Shown: positions 1-12,449, numbered from the stretch's first letter. The stretch: DNA of 64,000 nt from Algoriphagus marincola DSM 16067 (GCF_000429405.1 NZ_AUBU01000002.1:62001-126000), one strand, 5' to 3'. A program made the numbers and translations. The notes: generated by a model not told the origin, from the sequence alone.

Positions 1-204
1 TTTGACGTGGTATTGAAGGCAGCCGGTGGTCAGAAGCTTGCAGTAGTTAAGCTTGTGAAAGAATTGACTGGTCTTGGATTGAAAGATGCAAAGGAATTGG
101 TTGACTCCGCTCCTAAAGCATTGAAAGAAGGTATCGCTAAAGACGAAGCTGAGGCTTTGAAGAAGTCTCTTGAAGAAGCTGGTGCTGAAGTAGAGATCAA
201 ATAA
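1..204 (+). CDS. rplL: Ribosomal protein L7/L12, C-terminal part (5' end outside window)
   Basis: The reading frame is open from base 1 (F-D-V-V-L-K...) to TAA at 202-204, giving 67 residues of a protein that is usually about 120-125 aa. The visible part is the C-terminal domain that recruits translation factors to the ribosomal stalk; the [12 protein letters not shown] and [20 protein letters not shown] helices are typical. The N-terminal dimerisation domain and hinge lie left of the window. The location just before rpoB matches the rplKAJL-rpoBC order. The ATG-like codon at base 7 is internal and is not the start. Confidence 0.97.
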   Translation, partial: FDVVLKAAGGQKLAVVKLVKELTGLGLKDAKELVDSAPKALKEGIAKDEAEALKKSLEEAGAEVEIK

Positions 205-242
205 TTTGGCAAAACCTGAACCCTTGGTTTAGGTATTGCCCT

Positions 243-274
243 AAGACCTGACTAAAATAAGTCAGGTCTTTTCC
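243..274 (+). terminator. Hairpin with short T-run between rplL and rpoB
   Basis: AAGACCTGACT (243-253) pairs perfectly with AGTCAGGTCTT (260-270) around a 6-nt loop and is followed by TTTT then CC. It has the form of an intrinsic terminator. It lies between genes normally co-transcribed, so it may act as a partial terminator (attenuator) that lowers rpoBC expression relative to the stalk protein, as described in other bacteria. No exact TAnnTTTG promoter is seen between it and rpoB. Confidence 0.75.
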
Positions 275-359
275 TGTTTATGCACAGGGTAAAAATTGCA
301 TTATTCCAAGCGATAATTGTCGCATTCCTTTATTAAATATCACTAAAACACACACTACC

Positions 360-3300
360 TTGGCTATCAAGAATCAAACCGAAAGGAAAAGTTTCTCCTC
401 CATTAAGGTGGTCAAAGACTATCCGGATTTTCTCGATATTCAGTTGCAGTCCTTCAAGGACTTTTTCCAACTGGATACACCTGCTGAGAAGCGAAGAGCA
501 GACGGATTATTCAAGGTTTTTTCAGAGAATTTCCCAATTTCTGATTCCCGTGAAAACTTCACCTTGGAGTTTATTGACTATGCAGTTGACCCTCCTAAAT
601 ACAGCGTCGGAGAGTGTATCGAGCGCGGACTAACCTACTCTGTGCCGCTCAAGGCAAAATTGAGGTTGCTTTGCCACGATGAAGATAATGAGGACTTTGA
701 AACTATCGAGCAGGAAGTATTTTTAGGAAATCTTCCATACATGACCGAAAAAGGTTCATTTGTGATCAATGGGGCTGAGCGAGTGATCGTTTCCCAGCTT
801 CACCGATCTCCAGGTGTCTTCTTTGCTCAAAGTAAGCACACCAACGGTACCAAGCTTTATTCCGCTCGAATTATTCCTTTCAAAGGTTCTTGGATCGAGT
901 TTGCAACTGACATCAACAATGTCATGTATGCTTATATCGATCGTAAGAAAAAATTTCCGGTAACTACTCTTCTTAGAGCGATTGGATACGGTTCAGATAA
1001 GGACATCTTGGATCTATTTGGTCTTTCTGAAGAAGTCAATGCCACTAAAACCGCTCTTAAAAAAGCAGCTGGTAGAAAGTTGGCAGCTCGTGTTTTGAGA
1101 ACATGGGTAGAGGACTTTGTGGATGAGGATACTGGAGAGGTAGTTTCTATCGACCGAAATGAAGTTCTATTAGAACGTGATACGGTACTTACCGAGGAAG
1201 ATATTGAAATGATCTTGGATTCAGGCTCTAAGAGCATCATTCTCCACAGAGAAGATGTCAACATTGCTGACTACTCCATCATCTACAATACTTTACAAAA
1301 AGATAACTCAAACTCTGAGAAGGAAGCGGTAGAAGTCATTTATCGTCAGTTGAGAAATACTGAAGCTCCTGATGAGGCTACTGCCCGTGAGGTAATTCAC
1401 TCCTTGTTCTTCTCTGACAAGCGTTATGATCTAGGAGAAGTTGGTCGTTATAGAATCAACAAAAAACTGGGTCTCGACATCGATTCGGAGAAAATCGTCC
1501 TTACCAAAGAGGATATCATCAATATCGTTAAATACTTGATCGGTTTGATTAACTCTAAAGCAGTTGTCGATGATATTGATCACTTGTCAAACAGACGTGT
1601 TCGTACTGTAGGCGAGCAGCTTTACAGCCAATTTGGTGTAGGTTTGGCTAGAATGGCTAGAACCATCCGTGAGCGAATGAACGTTCGTGACAACGAAGAT
1701 TTCAAGCCAGTTGATTTGATCAACGCGCGTACGCTTTCTTCAGTAATCAACTCTTTCTTCGGAACCAACCAACTTTCTCAGTTTATGGATCAAACCAATC
1801 CATTGGCTGAGTTGACCCACAAGCGTAGACTTTCTGCCTTAGGTCCTGGTGGTCTTTCTAGAGAGCGTGCAGGTTTCGAGGTTCGTGACGTTCACTATAC
1901 GCACTATGGGCGTCTTTGTACGATCGAAACTCCTGAAGGTCCAAATATTGGATTGATTTCCTCTCTATGTGTTCACGCAAAAGTGAATTCAATGGGCTTC
2001 TTGGAAACTCCTTATCGCCAAGTAAAAGAAGGCAAAGTAGGGATGAAGAAGGAGGATATTGTCTTCCTTACTGCAGAAGAAGAGGATAATCATAACATCG
2101 CTCAGGCCAATGCACCTTTGGATGAGAAAGGATCTTTTGTAAATGATCGTGTGAAGGCTAGATATGAGGGTGATTTCCCTGTGTTGGAGCCAAACGAAAT
2201 CAGTTACATGGACGTAGCTCCTAATCAGATTGTATCTGTAGCTGCTTCGTTGATTCCATTCTTGGAGCATGATGATGCAAACCGAGCCTTGATGGGCTCC
2301 AACATGCAGCGTCAGGCAGTTCCATTGTTGAAAGCTGAAGCACCTATCGTAGGTACTGGTCTTGAAGGAAAAGCTGCTATCGATTCTAGATCACTGATTA
2401 TTGCTGAGGCAAGCGGTGTGGTTGACTATGTAGATGCTACAAAAATCCGAATCAAGTATGACCTATCTGACGATGAGTTGTTGGTCAACTTCACGGATGA
2501 ATATAAAACATATGATCTGATCAAATTCAGAAGAACTAACCAAGACACAACGATAAACCTGACACCACTTGTTTTGCATGGTCAAAAAGTGGAAAAAGGT
2601 CAAGTTTTGGTAGAAGGTTACTCCACCAATAATGGTGAGCTTGCACTGGGTAAAAACCTAAGAGTAGCTTACATGCCTTGGCAGGGTTACAACTTCGAGG
2701 ATGCGATCGTTATTTCTGAACGAGTTGTTCGTGAGGATATATTTACTTCCATTCACGTAGAAGAATTCCAACTAGAAGTTCGGGATACTAAGCGTGGAGA
2801 GGAAGAATTGACTTCTGAAATTCCAAACGTTTCCGAGGAAGCTGTCAAGCACTTGGATGAAAACGGTATCATCACTGTAGGTGCGGAAATCAAAGAAGGC
2901 GATATCATTATTGGTAAGATTACTCCAAAAGGTGAAACTGATCCTACCCCAGAAGAGAAGCTTCTAAGAGCCATCTTCGGTGATAAAGCAGGTGATGTAA
3001 AAGATGCTTCCTTGAAGGCTTCTCCATCATTGAACGGAGTGGTAATCGAGACCAAACTATTCTCCAGACCTAAGAAGGACAAGGATGTACGTGCTAAGGC
3101 AAAAGCTGAGGTTGAAAAACTGAAGGCAAAATACTCCAAAGACCTTCTTGGAATCCGCGCTCGAATGATCAACAAGTTGGTCAATATTCTTGACGGAAAG
3201 ACCTCTTTGGGTGTCAAGCATAAGTTTGGTGATGAGATTATCAGCAAGGGACAGAAATTCAATCATAAAAACATTGAAAATAACCTCTTCCCAGCTAAGA

Positions 3301-4235
3301 ACCCTTATCGGGATGAGTCTAACTACAATGTGCCAGAAGAAGCGAATTTGATCTCAGACATCATCCTAGATGACTGGACAGATGATGCACATACCAATTC
3401 ACTCATTGTACAATTGGTGAAAAATTACACCAATGCTCGTAATGAGATTTCCGGTCAATTTAAGCGTGAGCGATTTACATTGGAGGTAGGTGATGAGCTT
3501 CCTGCAGGTATCGTGAAGTTGGCAAAAGTATACGTAGCCAAGAAGCGTAAACTGAAAGTAGGAGATAAGATGGCAGGTCGTCACGGTAACAAAGGTATCG
3601 TGGCAAGAATCGTAAGAGATGAAGATATGCCATTCTTGGAAGATGGTACTCCAATGGACATTGTATTGAACCCACTGGGCGTACCTTCCCGAATGAACAT
3701 CGGACAGATCTTCGAAACTGTATTGGCATGGGCTGGTCAGAAACTTGGTAAGAAATATGCCACTCCAATCTTTGATGGAGCTTCTATGGAAGAGGTTTCT
3801 GCAGAGTTGGAAGCAGCAGGTTTACCTCCATATGGCCGAACTTACCTATACGATGGTCTATCAGGCGTCAGATTTGATCAGCCGGTGACCGTAGGTATAG
3901 CTTACATGTTGAAGCTAGGTCACTTGGTAGACGACAAAATGCACGCAAGATCCATCGGTCCTTACTCTTTGATCACGCAGCAGCCATTGGGTGGTAAAGC
4001 CCAATTCGGTGGACAGCGATTTGGAGAGATGGAAGTATGGGCATTGGAAGCATTCGGTGCATCACACGTGCTGCAGGAAATTTTGACGGTTAAGTCTGAT
4101 GACGTAATTGGCCGTGCAAAAGCATACGAAGCGATTGTTAAGGGTGAGAATCTGCCAAAACCAAATATCCCTGAATCATTCAATGTATTGGTTCACGAAT
4201 TGAGAGGTTTGGCACTAGAAATCACCTTAGACTAA
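360..4235 (+). CDS. rpoB: DNA-directed RNA polymerase subunit beta
   Basis: Encodes a 1291-aa beta subunit of core RNA polymerase, which forms half of the catalytic cleft. The start is taken as TTG at 360 because the encoded [14 protein letters not shown] matches the usual N-terminus of Bacteroidota RpoB and no ATG fits as well. The rifampicin-binding region contains [16 protein letters not shown] and [20 protein letters not shown] with the wild-type Q, D, H and S residues, so no resistance substitution is visible. Later hallmarks include [25 protein letters not shown] and [20 protein letters not shown] near the C-terminus. It is followed 50 nt later by rpoC and is probably co-transcribed with it. 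Confidence 0.99.
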   Translation: MAIKNQTERKSFSSIKVVKDYPDFLDIQLQSFKDFFQLDTPAEKRRADGLFKVFSENFPISDSRENFTLEFIDYAVDPPKYSVGECIERGLTYSVPLKAKLRLLCHDEDNEDFETIEQEVFLGNLPYMTEKGSFVINGAERVIVSQLHRSPGVFFAQSKHTNGTKLYSARIIPFKGSWIEFATDINNVMYAYIDRKKKFPVTTLLRAIGYGSDKDILDLFGLSEEVNATKTALKKAAGRKLAARVLRTWVEDFVDEDTGEVVSIDRNEVLLERDTVLTEEDIEMILDSGSKSIILHREDVNIADYSIIYNTLQKDNSNSEKEAVEVIYRQLRNTEAPDEATAREVIHSLFFSDKRYDLGEVGRYRINKKLGLDIDSEKIVLTKEDIINIVKYLIGLINSKAVVDDIDHLSNRRVRTVGEQLYSQFGVGLARMARTIRERMNVRDNEDFKPVDLINARTLSSVINSFFGTNQLSQFMDQTNPLAELTHKRRLSALGPGGLSRERAGFEVRDVHYTHYGRLCTIETPEGPNIGLISSLCVHAKVNSMGFLETPYRQVKEGKVGMKKEDIVFLTAEEEDNHNIAQANAPLDEKGSFVNDRVKARYEGDFPVLEPNEISYMDVAPNQIVSVAASLIPFLEHDDANRALMGSNMQRQAVPLLKAEAPIVGTGLEGKAAIDSRSLIIAEASGVVDYVDATKIRIKYDLSDDELLVNFTDEYKTYDLIKFRRTNQDTTINLTPLVLHGQKVEKGQVLVEGYSTNNGELALGKNLRVAYMPWQGYNFEDAIVISERVVREDIFTSIHVEEFQLEVRDTKRGEEELTSEIPNVSEEAVKHLDENGIITVGAEIKEGDIIIGKITPKGETDPTPEEKLLRAIFGDKAGDVKDASLKASPSLNGVVIETKLFSRPKKDKDVRAKAKAEVEKLKAKYSKDLLGIRARMINKLVNILDGKTSLGVKHKFGDEIISKGQKFNHKNIENNLFPAKNPYRDESNYNVPEEANLISDIILDDWTDDAHTNSLIVQLVKNYTNARNEISGQFKRERFTLEVGDELPAGIVKLAKVYVAKKRKLKVGDKMAGRHGNKGIVARIVRDEDMPFLEDGTPMDIVLNPLGVPSRMNIGQIFETVLAWAGQKLGKKYATPIFDGASMEEVSAELEAAGLPPYGRTYLYDGLSGVRFDQPVTVGIAYMLKLGHLVDDKMHARSIGPYSLITQQPLGGKAQFGGQRFGEMEVWALEAFGASHVLQEILTVKSDDVIGRAKAYEAIVKGENLPKPNIPESFNVLVHELRGLALEITLD

Positions 4236-4285
4236 TTTGGCTCAATTGGGCGGGTAACCGCCCTTCACATATCTTTCTATAAACT

Positions 4286-7200
4286 ATGGCGTTCAGAAAA
4301 AACAAAAAACTCAACAATGACTTTTCGAGAGTCACCATCAGTTTGGCTAGCCCAGAATCTATTCTGGATAGCTCAAATGGTGAAGTGACCCAGCCAGAAA
4401 CTATCAACTACAGAACTTACAAGCCTGAAATGGGCGGGTTGTTCTGTGAGCGGATTTTTGGTCCGGTCAAAGACTGGGAGTGTCATTGTGGCAAATACAA
4501 GCGCATCAGATACAAGGGCATTATCTGCGACCGTTGTGGTGTAGAGGTGACCGAGAAGAAAGTACGACGTGAGCGAATGGGACATATCGAATTGGTAGTT
4601 CCCGTTGCCCATATTTGGTATTTCAAGTCCCTTCCAAACAAAATTGGTTACCTATTGGGACTTCCTACCAAAAAGCTAGATCAAATCGTATATTATGAGC
4701 GATATGCGGTAGTTCAAGCTGGTATTAAAGCTGAAGACGGTATTCAATATCTTGACTTTTTGACGGAGGACGAATACCTCGATATCATGGATAAGCTTCC
4801 AAAAGAAAACCATCTTTTGGATGATGATGATCCAAATAAATTTATTGCTAAAATGGGTGCGGAGGCATTGGAAATGCTTCTTGCTCGTTTGGATTTGGAT
4901 GATCTATCTTACTCTCTTCGCCACCAGGCGGCTACAGATACTTCCCAGCAGCGGAAGGCAGAAGCGCTAAAGCGATTGAAAGTAGTAGAGGCATTCCGTG
5001 ATGCACGTACGCGAATCGAAAACAGACCTGAGTGGATGATCGTCCGCATGGTGCCTGTTATTCCGCCAGAATTGCGACCATTGGTTCCTTTGGATGGAGG
5101 TCGATTTGCAACTTCTGATTTGAATGACCTTTACCGTCGTGTAATTATTCGAAACAACCGATTGAAGCGTTTGATCGATATCAAAGCACCTGAGGTGATT
5201 TTGAGAAACGAAAAGCGAATGCTTCAGGAAGCTGTCGATTCACTATTTGACAACTCAAGAAAAGTAAACGCGGTAAGATCCGATGGAAACCGTGCCTTGA
5301 AGTCTCTTTCTGATATGTTGAAAGGTAAGCAAGGTCGATTCCGTCAGAATTTGCTCGGTAAGCGTGTGGATTACTCCGGTCGTTCGGTGATCGTAGTAGG
5401 TCCTGAATTGAAGCTTCACGAGTGCGGTCTTCCTAAAAATATGGCAGCAGAGCTTTTCAAGCCTTTTATCATCAGAAAGCTGATCGAAAGAGGAATTGTT
5501 AAAACGGTAAAATCTGCTAAGAAAATTGTGGATCGTAAAGATCCTGTCGTTTGGGATATTTTGGAAAATGTGTTGAAAGGGCACCCTGTTCTTCTTAACC
5601 GTGCTCCAACTCTTCACCGTTTGGGTATTCAGGCTTTCCAGCCAAAATTGATCGAAGGAAAAGCGATCCAATTGCACCCACTAGTTTGTACAGCATTCAA
5701 CGCTGACTTTGACGGTGACCAAATGGCAGTACACGTTCCACTTGGACATGAAGCTATCCTAGAGGCATCTACCTTGATGCTTTCTTCGCACAACATTTTG
5801 AACCCGGCAAACGGTGCTCCAATTACTGTTCCTTCTCAGGATATGGTTTTGGGTCTTTACTACGTGACTAAGGGTAAAAAATCTACTGAGGAAGAGCCTG
5901 TAGCTGGAGAGGGAATGACCTTCTACAGTCAAGAGGAAGTAATTATTGCTCTTAACGAGGGGCAAATTTCCAAACATGCTCACATTAAGTGTAAGGTAAA
6001 TGTTCGCTCTGCAGATGGAGAGATCAAATCTGAGCTTATTGACACGGTAGCAGGACGATTGATTTTCAATCAATTTGTACCAGAAGAAGTAGGCTATGTC
6101 AACGAACTATTGACTAAGAAAAAGCTTCAGCAAATCATTGCTAAAGTTGTGAAGGTTTGCGGTGTAGCCCGAACTGCTCAATTCCTGGATGATATCAAGC
6201 ACCTTGGTTTCCAAATGGCCTATCAAGGTGGATTGTCTATGGGTCTGAATGATGTCATCATTCCGGATGAGAAAGATCCGATGATCGATAAGGCAAAAGA
6301 AGAAGTAGATGTTGTTTGGAACAACTATCTAATGGGTCTTATCACAGACAATGAGCGATACAACCAAGTAATTGATATCTGGACAAGAACTAACTCTCAT
6401 CTGACGAACATCTTGATGAAGCAGATGGAGGAAGATAAGCAAGGATTTAATGCGATCTACATGATGATGCACTCCGGAGCCCGAGGTTCTCGTGAGCAGA
6501 TTCGTCAGTTGGGTGGTATGAGAGGTTTGATGGCCAAGCCACAGAAGAATCTTCAGGGTTCTGTAGGTGAAATCATCGAAAACCCAATCCTTTCAAACTT
6601 CAAAGAGGGTCTTGATGTATTGGAGTACTTTATCTCCACACACGGTGCTCGAAAGGGTCTTGCAGATACAGCCTTGAAAACAGCCGATGCGGGGTATTTG
6701 ACTCGTCGTTTGGTTGACGTAGCTCAAGATATGATCGTCACTGAAGATGATTGCGGTACGCTAAGAGGATTGGTTGTACAGCCACTCAAAGACAATGAAG
6801 ACATTGTAGAACCACTTTCTGAGCGAATCCTAGGACGAGTATCTGTTCATGACGTGTATGATCCGATTTCAGATGAATTGATCATTCCTGCTGGAGTAGA
6901 GATTGACGACGAAATCGCTGCTAAAGTAGATGATTCCGCAATCGAAGAAGTAGAGATTCGATCCGTGTTGACTTGCGAAACTCGTAGAGGAGTTTGTTCT
7001 AAGTGCTACGGAAGAAACCTTGCTACTGGTAAAATGGCTCATACAGGTGAATCTGTTGGTGTAATTGCTGCACAGTCCATCGGTGAACCAGGTACTCAGT
7101 TGACACTTCGTACATTCCACGTCGGTGGTACAGCTTCCAACATGGCAGTTGATGCAAGTATCAATGCTAAATTTGAAGGAGTTGTTGAATTCGACGAGGA

Positions 7201-8596
7201 ATTGAGATTCATCGAGACCACCAATAAGGATGGAGAGCCTGTTACAGTAGTAATGGGACGATCCGGTGAGATTCGAATCAATGAAGCGAAAAGCGGCAAG
7301 ACCTTAGTGTCGAACCACGTTCCTTATGGAGCTATCTTGAATGTGAAAGATGGTCAGAAGGTAGCGAAAGGTGATTCACTTTGTACTTGGGATCCATACA
7401 ACGCAGTGATTCTTTCCGAATTTGATGGAAAGATTGATTTTGAGTCGATTGTTGAAGGTGTTACCTTCAAAGAAGTAGCCGATGATCAGACAGGATTCCG
7501 TGAGAAAGTAATCATCGAAACCAAAGATAGAACGAAGAACCCTGCGATCGTAGTTGAGTACGGCGAGGATAGCAAGTCTTACAATATCCCAGTAGGTGCC
7601 CACTTGGCAGTTGACTTGGGCGACAAAGTGAAGGCTGGTCAAATACTTGTTAAAATTCCACGATCTGTAGGTAAAACTCGAGATATTACCGGTGGTCTTC
7701 CACGAGTAACCGAACTTTTCGAAGCACGTAACCCGTCTAATCCGGCGGTAGTTTCTGAAATCGACGGAGTGGTTTCTTACGGAGGTATTAAGCGTGGTAA
7801 CCGAGAGATCATCATCGAATCTAAAGATGGTGTGATCAAGAAATACATGGTGTCGCTTTCTAAGCATATTTTGGTACAGGAGAATGATTTCATCCGTGCT
7901 GGTGAGCCATTATCTGATGGAGCGATTACTCCAAATGATATCTTGGCAATCAAAGGGCCGACGGCTGTTCAGGAATACTTGGTCAACGAAATCCAAGAAG
8001 TATACCGACTTCAAGGTGTGAAAATCAATGATAAGCACATCGAGGTGATTGTATCTCAAATGATGCAAAAAGTCGAAATTCTGGATGCAGGAGACACGAG
8101 CTTCCTTCAGGGTCAGACTGTAGACAAGTGGGCTTTCAGAGAAGAAAACGATATGATTCTTGATAAGAAAGTCGTCATGGATGCAGGTGATTCTAGTACT
8201 TTGAAGCCAGGTATGATCATTTCTGCAAGAAGATTGAGAGACGAAAACTCCAGTCTGAAGCGTAAGGATTTGAAATTGGTACAAGTGAGGGATGCAGAAA
8301 CTGCGGTTTCTAAGCCAACACTTCAAGGTATCACGGCAGCTTCTTTGGGTACTGAGAGCTTTATCTCTGCAGCATCCTTCCAGGAAACTACCAAGGTACT
8401 TTCCGAAGCGTCTATCCGAGGTAAGCGTGATGAGTTGTTAGGTCTGAAGGAAAACGTGATCGTAGGTCACTTGATCCCAGCCGGTACAGGTCAGCGTAAC
8501 TTCCAGAAGATGATCGTTGGATCTCAAGAGGAGTACGAAAAGCTTTCTGAAAACATGGAGATGACTTCTTCAAAGTCCAGCGAAGCAATTCTGTAA
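4286..8596 (+). CDS. rpoC: DNA-directed RNA polymerase subunit beta'
   Basis: Encodes a 1436-aa beta' subunit. The N-terminal zinc ribbon has C66, C68, C81 and C84 (ECHCGK ... ICDRCG). The catalytic Mg-binding loop NADFDGD is at residues 472-478, with D474, D476 and D478. The second zinc site appears as [17 protein letters not shown], and the trigger-loop/bridge region as [23 protein letters not shown]. Length and domain order are normal for Bacteroidota. It shares the transcript of rpoB and is followed by a strong terminator. Confidence 0.99.
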   Translation: MAFRKNKKLNNDFSRVTISLASPESILDSSNGEVTQPETINYRTYKPEMGGLFCERIFGPVKDWECHCGKYKRIRYKGIICDRCGVEVTEKKVRRERMGHIELVVPVAHIWYFKSLPNKIGYLLGLPTKKLDQIVYYERYAVVQAGIKAEDGIQYLDFLTEDEYLDIMDKLPKENHLLDDDDPNKFIAKMGAEALEMLLARLDLDDLSYSLRHQAATDTSQQRKAEALKRLKVVEAFRDARTRIENRPEWMIVRMVPVIPPELRPLVPLDGGRFATSDLNDLYRRVIIRNNRLKRLIDIKAPEVILRNEKRMLQEAVDSLFDNSRKVNAVRSDGNRALKSLSDMLKGKQGRFRQNLLGKRVDYSGRSVIVVGPELKLHECGLPKNMAAELFKPFIIRKLIERGIVKTVKSAKKIVDRKDPVVWDILENVLKGHPVLLNRAPTLHRLGIQAFQPKLIEGKAIQLHPLVCTAFNADFDGDQMAVHVPLGHEAILEASTLMLSSHNILNPANGAPITVPSQDMVLGLYYVTKGKKSTEEEPVAGEGMTFYSQEEVIIALNEGQISKHAHIKCKVNVRSADGEIKSELIDTVAGRLIFNQFVPEEVGYVNELLTKKKLQQIIAKVVKVCGVARTAQFLDDIKHLGFQMAYQGGLSMGLNDVIIPDEKDPMIDKAKEEVDVVWNNYLMGLITDNERYNQVIDIWTRTNSHLTNILMKQMEEDKQGFNAIYMMMHSGARGSREQIRQLGGMRGLMAKPQKNLQGSVGEIIENPILSNFKEGLDVLEYFISTHGARKGLADTALKTADAGYLTRRLVDVAQDMIVTEDDCGTLRGLVVQPLKDNEDIVEPLSERILGRVSVHDVYDPISDELIIPAGVEIDDEIAAKVDDSAIEEVEIRSVLTCETRRGVCSKCYGRNLATGKMAHTGESVGVIAAQSIGEPGTQLTLRTFHVGGTASNMAVDASINAKFEGVVEFDEELRFIETTNKDGEPVTVVMGRSGEIRINEAKSGKTLVSNHVPYGAILNVKDGQKVAKGDSLCTWDPYNAVILSEFDGKIDFESIVEGVTFKEVADDQTGFREKVIIETKDRTKNPAIVVEYGEDSKSYNIPVGAHLAVDLGDKVKAGQILVKIPRSVGKTRDITGGLPRVTELFEARNPSNPAVVSEIDGVVSYGGIKRGNREIIIESKDGVIKKYMVSLSKHILVQENDFIRAGEPLSDGAITPNDILAIKGPTAVQEYLVNEIQEVYRLQGVKINDKHIEVIVSQMMQKVEILDAGDTSFLQGQTVDKWAFREENDMILDKKVVMDAGDSSTLKPGMIISARRLRDENSSLKRKDLKLVQVRDAETAVSKPTLQGITAASLGTESFISAASFQETTKVLSEASIRGKRDELLGLKENVIVGHLIPAGTGQRNFQKMIVGSQEEYEKLSENMEMTSSKSSEAIL

Positions 8597-8618
8597 AATT
8601 TATAATTAGTCTTAAGTG

Positions 8619-8646
8619 AAAGGCCTGCGTCGAGCAGGCCTTTTTT
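8619..8646 (+). terminator. Intrinsic terminator after rpoC
   Basis: AAAGGCCTGC (8619-8628) pairs with GCAGGCCTTT (8634-8643) around a 5-nt GTCGA loop, followed by a run of T to 8646. It lies 23 nt after the rpoC stop and 13 nt before the DUF3467 start, so that small gene would need readthrough or an unseen promoter. Confidence 0.93.
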
Positions 8647-8658
8647 AATCCTAAGAAA

Positions 8659-8973
8659 ATGAGCGAGCAAAAGAAACCAGATCAACAGATCAATGTCGAA
8701 TTGAGCGAAGAAGTGGCAGAAGGCGTTTATTGTAATTTGGCCATGATCGCCCACTCCAATTCAGAGTTTGTGATAGATTTCATCCGGATGATGCCTGGTG
8801 TTCCAAAGGCAAAAGTGAAATCCAGAGTGATAATTACTCCGGAACATGCCCAGCGATTGCTGGCTGCATTAAAAGACAACATTGATAAGTATGAGGCCGC
8901 TTTTGGAAAAATCAATCCGAATGATGAGCAGCCGAAGTTCCCGATTAGCTTTGGAACGCCCGGAGAAGCCTAA
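8659..8973 (+). CDS. DUF3467 family protein
   Basis: A 104-aa soluble protein of the DUF3467 family, recognisable from the core YCNLAMIAHSNSEFVIDF, the following MMPGVPKAKVKSRVIITPEHA and a helical C-terminal half. Its molecular role is not known. It lies between rpoC and rpsL, a position this family often takes in Bacteroidota, so a link to transcription or translation is possible but unproven. The ATG sits only 13 nt after the rpoC terminator stem, so expression probably depends on terminator readthrough. There is no signal peptide or membrane segment. Confidence 0.9.
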   Translation: MSEQKKPDQQINVELSEEVAEGVYCNLAMIAHSNSEFVIDFIRMMPGVPKAKVKSRVIITPEHAQRLLAALKDNIDKYEAAFGKINPNDEQPKFPISFGTPGEA

Positions 8974-8993
8974 CAAAAATATAACTGCTTAAT

Positions 8994-9024
8994 TTTGTTA
9001 GTCTTATTACTTTATTTACCTTTG
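8994..9024 (+). promoter_or_regulatory. Bacteroidota-type promoter for the str operon
   Basis: A TTTG -33 element at 8994-8997 and TACCTTTG (consensus TAnnTTTG) at 9017-9024 are separated by 19 nt. The expected transcription start is near 9030, giving a leader of about 40 nt before rpsL at 9072. The same spacing is seen before rplC and bamD. Confidence 0.8.
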
Positions 9025-9071
9025 CAGTCCAAAATTCAACAGTTTACAAGACAACTAAATAATTTCAGTTA

Positions 9072-9461
9072 ATGCCTACTATTCAACAGTTAGTAAGAAA
9101 AGGTAGAACTACACTGGAAACCAAATCAAAATCAAGAGCTTTGGATGCATGTCCACAGCGAAGAGGGGTTTGTACCAGAGTATACACTACCACGCCTAAG
9201 AAGCCTAACTCAGCGATGAGAAAGGTGGCAAGGGTTAGATTGACAAATGGAAAAGAAGTGAACGCTTACATTCCAGGTGAAGGTCACAATCTACAAGAGC
9301 ACTCTATCGTATTGATCAGAGGTGGTCGTGTGAAAGATCTACCAGGTGTGAGATATCACATCATCCGAGGTGCACTAGATACCGCTGGTGTGAAGGACCG
9401 AAAGCAGGGCCGATCCAAGTACGGTGCGAAACGACCAAAGGCTGCAGCAGCCAAAAAATAA
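9072..9461 (+). CDS. rpsL: 30S ribosomal protein S12
   Basis: A 129-aa S12, part of the decoding centre. It begins [12 protein letters not shown] and contains [17 protein letters not shown], with the lysines at 43 and 44 where streptomycin resistance substitutions arise, and [13 protein letters not shown]. All are wild type by eye, so streptomycin sensitivity is expected at this locus. The C-terminus is a basic Ala/Lys tail. First gene of the str operon, 19 nt before rpsG. Confidence 0.98.
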   Translation: MPTIQQLVRKGRTTLETKSKSRALDACPQRRGVCTRVYTTTPKKPNSAMRKVARVRLTNGKEVNAYIPGEGHNLQEHSIVLIRGGRVKDLPGVRYHIIRGALDTAGVKDRKQGRSKYGAKRPKAAAAKK

Positions 9462-9480
9462 TCAGTAATCAGAGAAAGAA

Positions 9481-9948
9481 ATGAGAAAAGCGAAACCAAA
9501 GAAGAGATATATTCTTCCCGATCCAAAGTTCAATGACACTTTGGTGACCAAGTTTGTAAACTGTCTAATGATCGACGGGAAGAAGAGTATTGCTTACAAC
9601 ATTTTCTACGACGCAGTCGAGAAAGTGGAGGCAAAAGTAGGTGAGAATGGTCTTGAAGTTTGGAAAAAAGCGCTTAACAATATTGCTCCATCCGTAGAGG
9701 TGAAGAGTCGTAGAGTTGGTGGTGCTACATTCCAAGTTCCAATGGAAGTCAGACCAGAGCGGAAGATGTCCCTTGGAATTAAGTGGATGATCAACTATGC
9801 AAGAAAAAGAGGTGAAAAGACCATGATGGATAGACTAGCAGGCGAAATTATGGCTGCTGCTAAAGGTGAAGGTGCCGCCGTCAAGAAGAAAGATGATACG
9901 CATAGAATGGCAGAAGCCAACAAAGCATTCTCACATTTTAGATTTTAA
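9481..9948 (+). CDS. rpsG: 30S ribosomal protein S7
   Basis: A 155-aa S7, which organises assembly of the 30S head and touches the E-site tRNA. Recognised from [35 protein letters not shown] and the C-terminal [20 protein letters not shown]. In E. coli S7 is the translational repressor of this operon; whether that holds here cannot be read from the sequence. Second gene of the str operon, 6 nt before fusA. Confidence 0.98.
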   Translation: MRKAKPKKRYILPDPKFNDTLVTKFVNCLMIDGKKSIAYNIFYDAVEKVEAKVGENGLEVWKKALNNIAPSVEVKSRRVGGATFQVPMEVRPERKMSLGIKWMINYARKRGEKTMMDRLAGEIMAAAKGEGAAVKKKDDTHRMAEANKAFSHFRF

Positions 9949-9954
9949 TTAAGG

Positions 9955-12078
9955 ATGGCTAAAAGAGACTTAAAGTACACCAGAAATATCGGTATCGCCG
10001 CTCACATTGATGCCGGTAAAACTACCACCACTGAGCGGATTCTTTTTTACTCAGGTGTATCTCACAAAATCGGTGAGGTTCACGACGGCGCAGCTACCAT
10101 GGACTGGATGGCTCAAGAGCAGGAAAGAGGTATTACTATTACTTCAGCTGCGACTACCGTATTCTGGAACTACAGAGATCAAAAATACCAAATCAACATC
10201 ATCGATACTCCGGGACACGTGGACTTTACCGTAGAGGTAAACCGTTCCTTGCGTGTATTGGATGGATTGGTATTCCTTTTCAGTGCCGTTGACGGTGTAG
10301 AACCTCAGTCGGAGACTAACTGGAGACTAGCAGATAACTACAAAGTAGCTCGTATCGGATTTGTCAACAAAATGGACCGTGCTGGTGCCAACTTCCTTGA
10401 CGTGTGTAAGCAAGTGAAGGAGATGTTGGGTAGCTATGCAGTTCCTTTGCAGTTGCCTATCGGAGCAGAAGATAAGTTCAAAGGTGTTGTTGATTTGATC
10501 AATAACAGAGCTATTGTATGGAATGAAGAGGATATGGGAATGACTTTCGAAGAGGTTCCAATTCCTGAAGATATGCAAGAAGAGGTTGACCAGTGGAGAG
10601 AGCATTTGCTAGAAGCTGTTGCTGAGTATGACGAATCGTTGATGGAGAAATTCTTCGACGATCCTGATTCGATCTCCGAGCAAGAAATCCTTACAGCACT
10701 TCGTGCAGCAACCATTGACATGAAGATTGTTCCGATGGTTTGTGGATCTTCATTCAAAAACAAAGGAGTTCAGACCATGCTTGACTTGGTGATGGAATTA
10801 CTTCCTTCTCCAATGGACAAAGACGATATCATCGCTCATGATCTGGACGACGAAGAGAAAGAGGTGAGAATCGCTCCAGATGAGGACGAGCCTTTCTCTG
10901 GTCTAGCATTCAAAATTGCTACTGACCCATTCGTAGGACGTCTATGCTTCGTAAGAGCTTATTCCGGTAGATTGGATTCTGGCTCTTATGTATTTAATAG
11001 CCGTTCTGGAAATAAAGAGCGTATCTCTCGTGTATTCCAAATGCACGCCAATAAGCAAAATCAAATCGATGCACTTCGTGCAGGTGATATTGGTGCGGTA
11101 GTAGGATTTAAGGACATCAAGACTGGTGATACCCTTTGCGACGAAAAGCGTAAAGTTGTATTGGAGTCTATGATCTTCCCTGAGCCTGTAATTGGATACG
11201 CAATCGAGCCAAAAACTCAGGCTGACGTAGATAAATTGGGTATGGCTATCGCCAAGCTAGTAGAAGAAGATCCAACACTTCAAGTAAATACTGATCACGA
11301 AACTGGTCAGACTATCTTGAGAGGTATGGGAGAACTTCACCTAGATATCATCATCGACCGTTTGAAGCGTGAGTTCAAGGTTGAGATCAACCAAGGTGCT
11401 CCTCAAGTTGCTTACAAAGAAGCTTTGTTTGGCTCTGTTGAGCATAAAGAAGTTTACAAGAAGCAGACTGGGGGTAAAGGTAAATTTGCCGATATCGTTT
11501 TTGAACTAGGTCCACGCGAAGCGGATGCTGAGACTGGAGAAATTAAGCCAGGTTTGGATTTCGTTAACGGTATCGTCGGTGGTGTAATTCCAAAAGAATT
11601 TATTCCATCTATCCAGAAAGGATTTGCTGAAGCGATGAAGAATGGTCCTTTGGCAGGATACCCAATCGAGGCGATGAAAGTGAGATTGTTCCACGGATCA
11701 TTCCACGACGTCGATTCAGACGCCCTTTCTTTTGAATTGGCTGCAAGACTTGGATTCAAAGAAGCTGCTAAAAAGTGTAAGCCTCAATTGCTTGAGCCTA
11801 TCATGTCAGTAGACGTGGTAACTCCAGATGAGTACACAGGTCCTATCACTGGTGACTTGAATAGAAGAAGAGGATTAATGAAAGGAATGGATACCAAAGG
11901 GACTTCTACAGTAGTGAAAGCTTCTGTTCCATTGTCTGAACTGTTTGGCTATATCACTGATTTGAGAACCATCTCTTCAGGTCGAGCTACAGCTTCATTG
12001 ACATTCTCTCACTATGAGCCTGTTCCGAACAACATCGCGGAAACTGTAATAGCAAACGTAAAAGGTCAGAATGCCTAA
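9955..12078 (+). CDS. fusA: Elongation factor G
   Basis: A 707-aa translocase GTPase. The G1 loop is [20 protein letters not shown], the switch II region DTPGHVDFT, and the NKMD nucleotide-specificity motif is present. The switch I region retains [15 protein letters not shown], so this is the canonical active EF-G and not a GTPase-dead paralogue. Domain IV includes the [11 protein letters not shown] and [11 protein letters not shown] regions. tuf does not follow, unlike in proteobacterial str operons; rpsJ comes next. Confidence 0.98.
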   Translation: MAKRDLKYTRNIGIAAHIDAGKTTTTERILFYSGVSHKIGEVHDGAATMDWMAQEQERGITITSAATTVFWNYRDQKYQINIIDTPGHVDFTVEVNRSLRVLDGLVFLFSAVDGVEPQSETNWRLADNYKVARIGFVNKMDRAGANFLDVCKQVKEMLGSYAVPLQLPIGAEDKFKGVVDLINNRAIVWNEEDMGMTFEEVPIPEDMQEEVDQWREHLLEAVAEYDESLMEKFFDDPDSISEQEILTALRAATIDMKIVPMVCGSSFKNKGVQTMLDLVMELLPSPMDKDDIIAHDLDDEEKEVRIAPDEDEPFSGLAFKIATDPFVGRLCFVRAYSGRLDSGSYVFNSRSGNKERISRVFQMHANKQNQIDALRAGDIGAVVGFKDIKTGDTLCDEKRKVVLESMIFPEPVIGYAIEPKTQADVDKLGMAIAKLVEEDPTLQVNTDHETGQTILRGMGELHLDIIIDRLKREFKVEINQGAPQVAYKEALFGSVEHKEVYKKQTGGKGKFADIVFELGPREADAETGEIKPGLDFVNGIVGGVIPKEFIPSIQKGFAEAMKNGPLAGYPIEAMKVRLFHGSFHDVDSDALSFELAARLGFKEAAKKCKPQLLEPIMSVDVVTPDEYTGPITGDLNRRRGLMKGMDTKGTSTVVKASVPLSELFGYITDLRTISSGRATASLTFSHYEPVPNNIAETVIANVKGQNA

Positions 12079-12090
12079 TCAATATTTGTG

Positions 12091-12396
12091 ATGAATCAGA
12101 AAATCAGAATAAAACTAAAATCATACGATCACAGCCTGGTGGATAAGTCATCAGAGAAGATCGTGAAAGCCGTCAAAGCGACGGGTGCTGTGGTAGTCGG
12201 ACCGATTCCTTTGCCTACCAAAAAGGAGAAATTCACCGTATTGAAGTCTCCACACGTAAATAAGAAAGCAAGAGATCAGTATCAGCTTTGTACTTACAAG
12301 AGATTGGTAGATATCTACTCAAACTCATCTAAGACTGTTGACGCCTTGATGAAAATCGAACTTCCAAGTGGAGTAGACGTCGAAATCAAAGTCTGA
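12091..12396 (+). CDS. rpsJ: 30S ribosomal protein S10
   Basis: A 101-aa S10 (NusE), part of the 30S head and a partner of NusB in antitermination. Recognised from [34 protein letters not shown] and [11 protein letters not shown]. An in-frame GTG at 12088 precedes the ATG at 12091; the ATG is chosen because S10 homologues start MNQKIRI. It is the last gene of the str operon and is separated from rplC by a terminator and a new promoter. Confidence 0.97.
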   Translation: MNQKIRIKLKSYDHSLVDKSSEKIVKAVKATGAVVVGPIPLPTKKEKFTVLKSPHVNKKARDQYQLCTYKRLVDIYSNSSKTVDALMKIELPSGVDVEIKV

Positions 12397-12421
12397 CAGA
12401 ATCTGAAATTTCAGGGAAAAT

Positions 12422-12449
12422 AAGACCCACCAATAGGTGGGTCTTTTCT
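12422..12449 (+). terminator. Intrinsic terminator after rpsJ
   Basis: AAGACCCACC (12422-12431) pairs perfectly with GGTGGGTCTT (12436-12445) across an AATA loop, followed by TTCTT. It ends the rpsL-rpsG-fusA-rpsJ transcript. The rest of the 246-nt gap up to rplC holds only the rplC promoter and leader; no gene is seen. Confidence 0.95.

Noticed and set aside
356..363. TACCTTGG as a -7 promoter box for rpoB
   Set aside because: It has one mismatch to TAnnTTTG and includes the TTG start codon itself, so a transcript from it would miss the start of rpoB.
2753..3262. 169-aa open frame on the - strand inside rpoB
   Set aside because: It is a shadow of rpoB with Ser/Leu-rich low-quality sequence, no recognisable domain and no promoter.
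7376..7867. 163-aa open frame on the - strand inside rpoC
   Set aside because: It overlaps a fully conserved part of rpoC and shows no protein-like pattern; the openness follows from codon use of rpoC.
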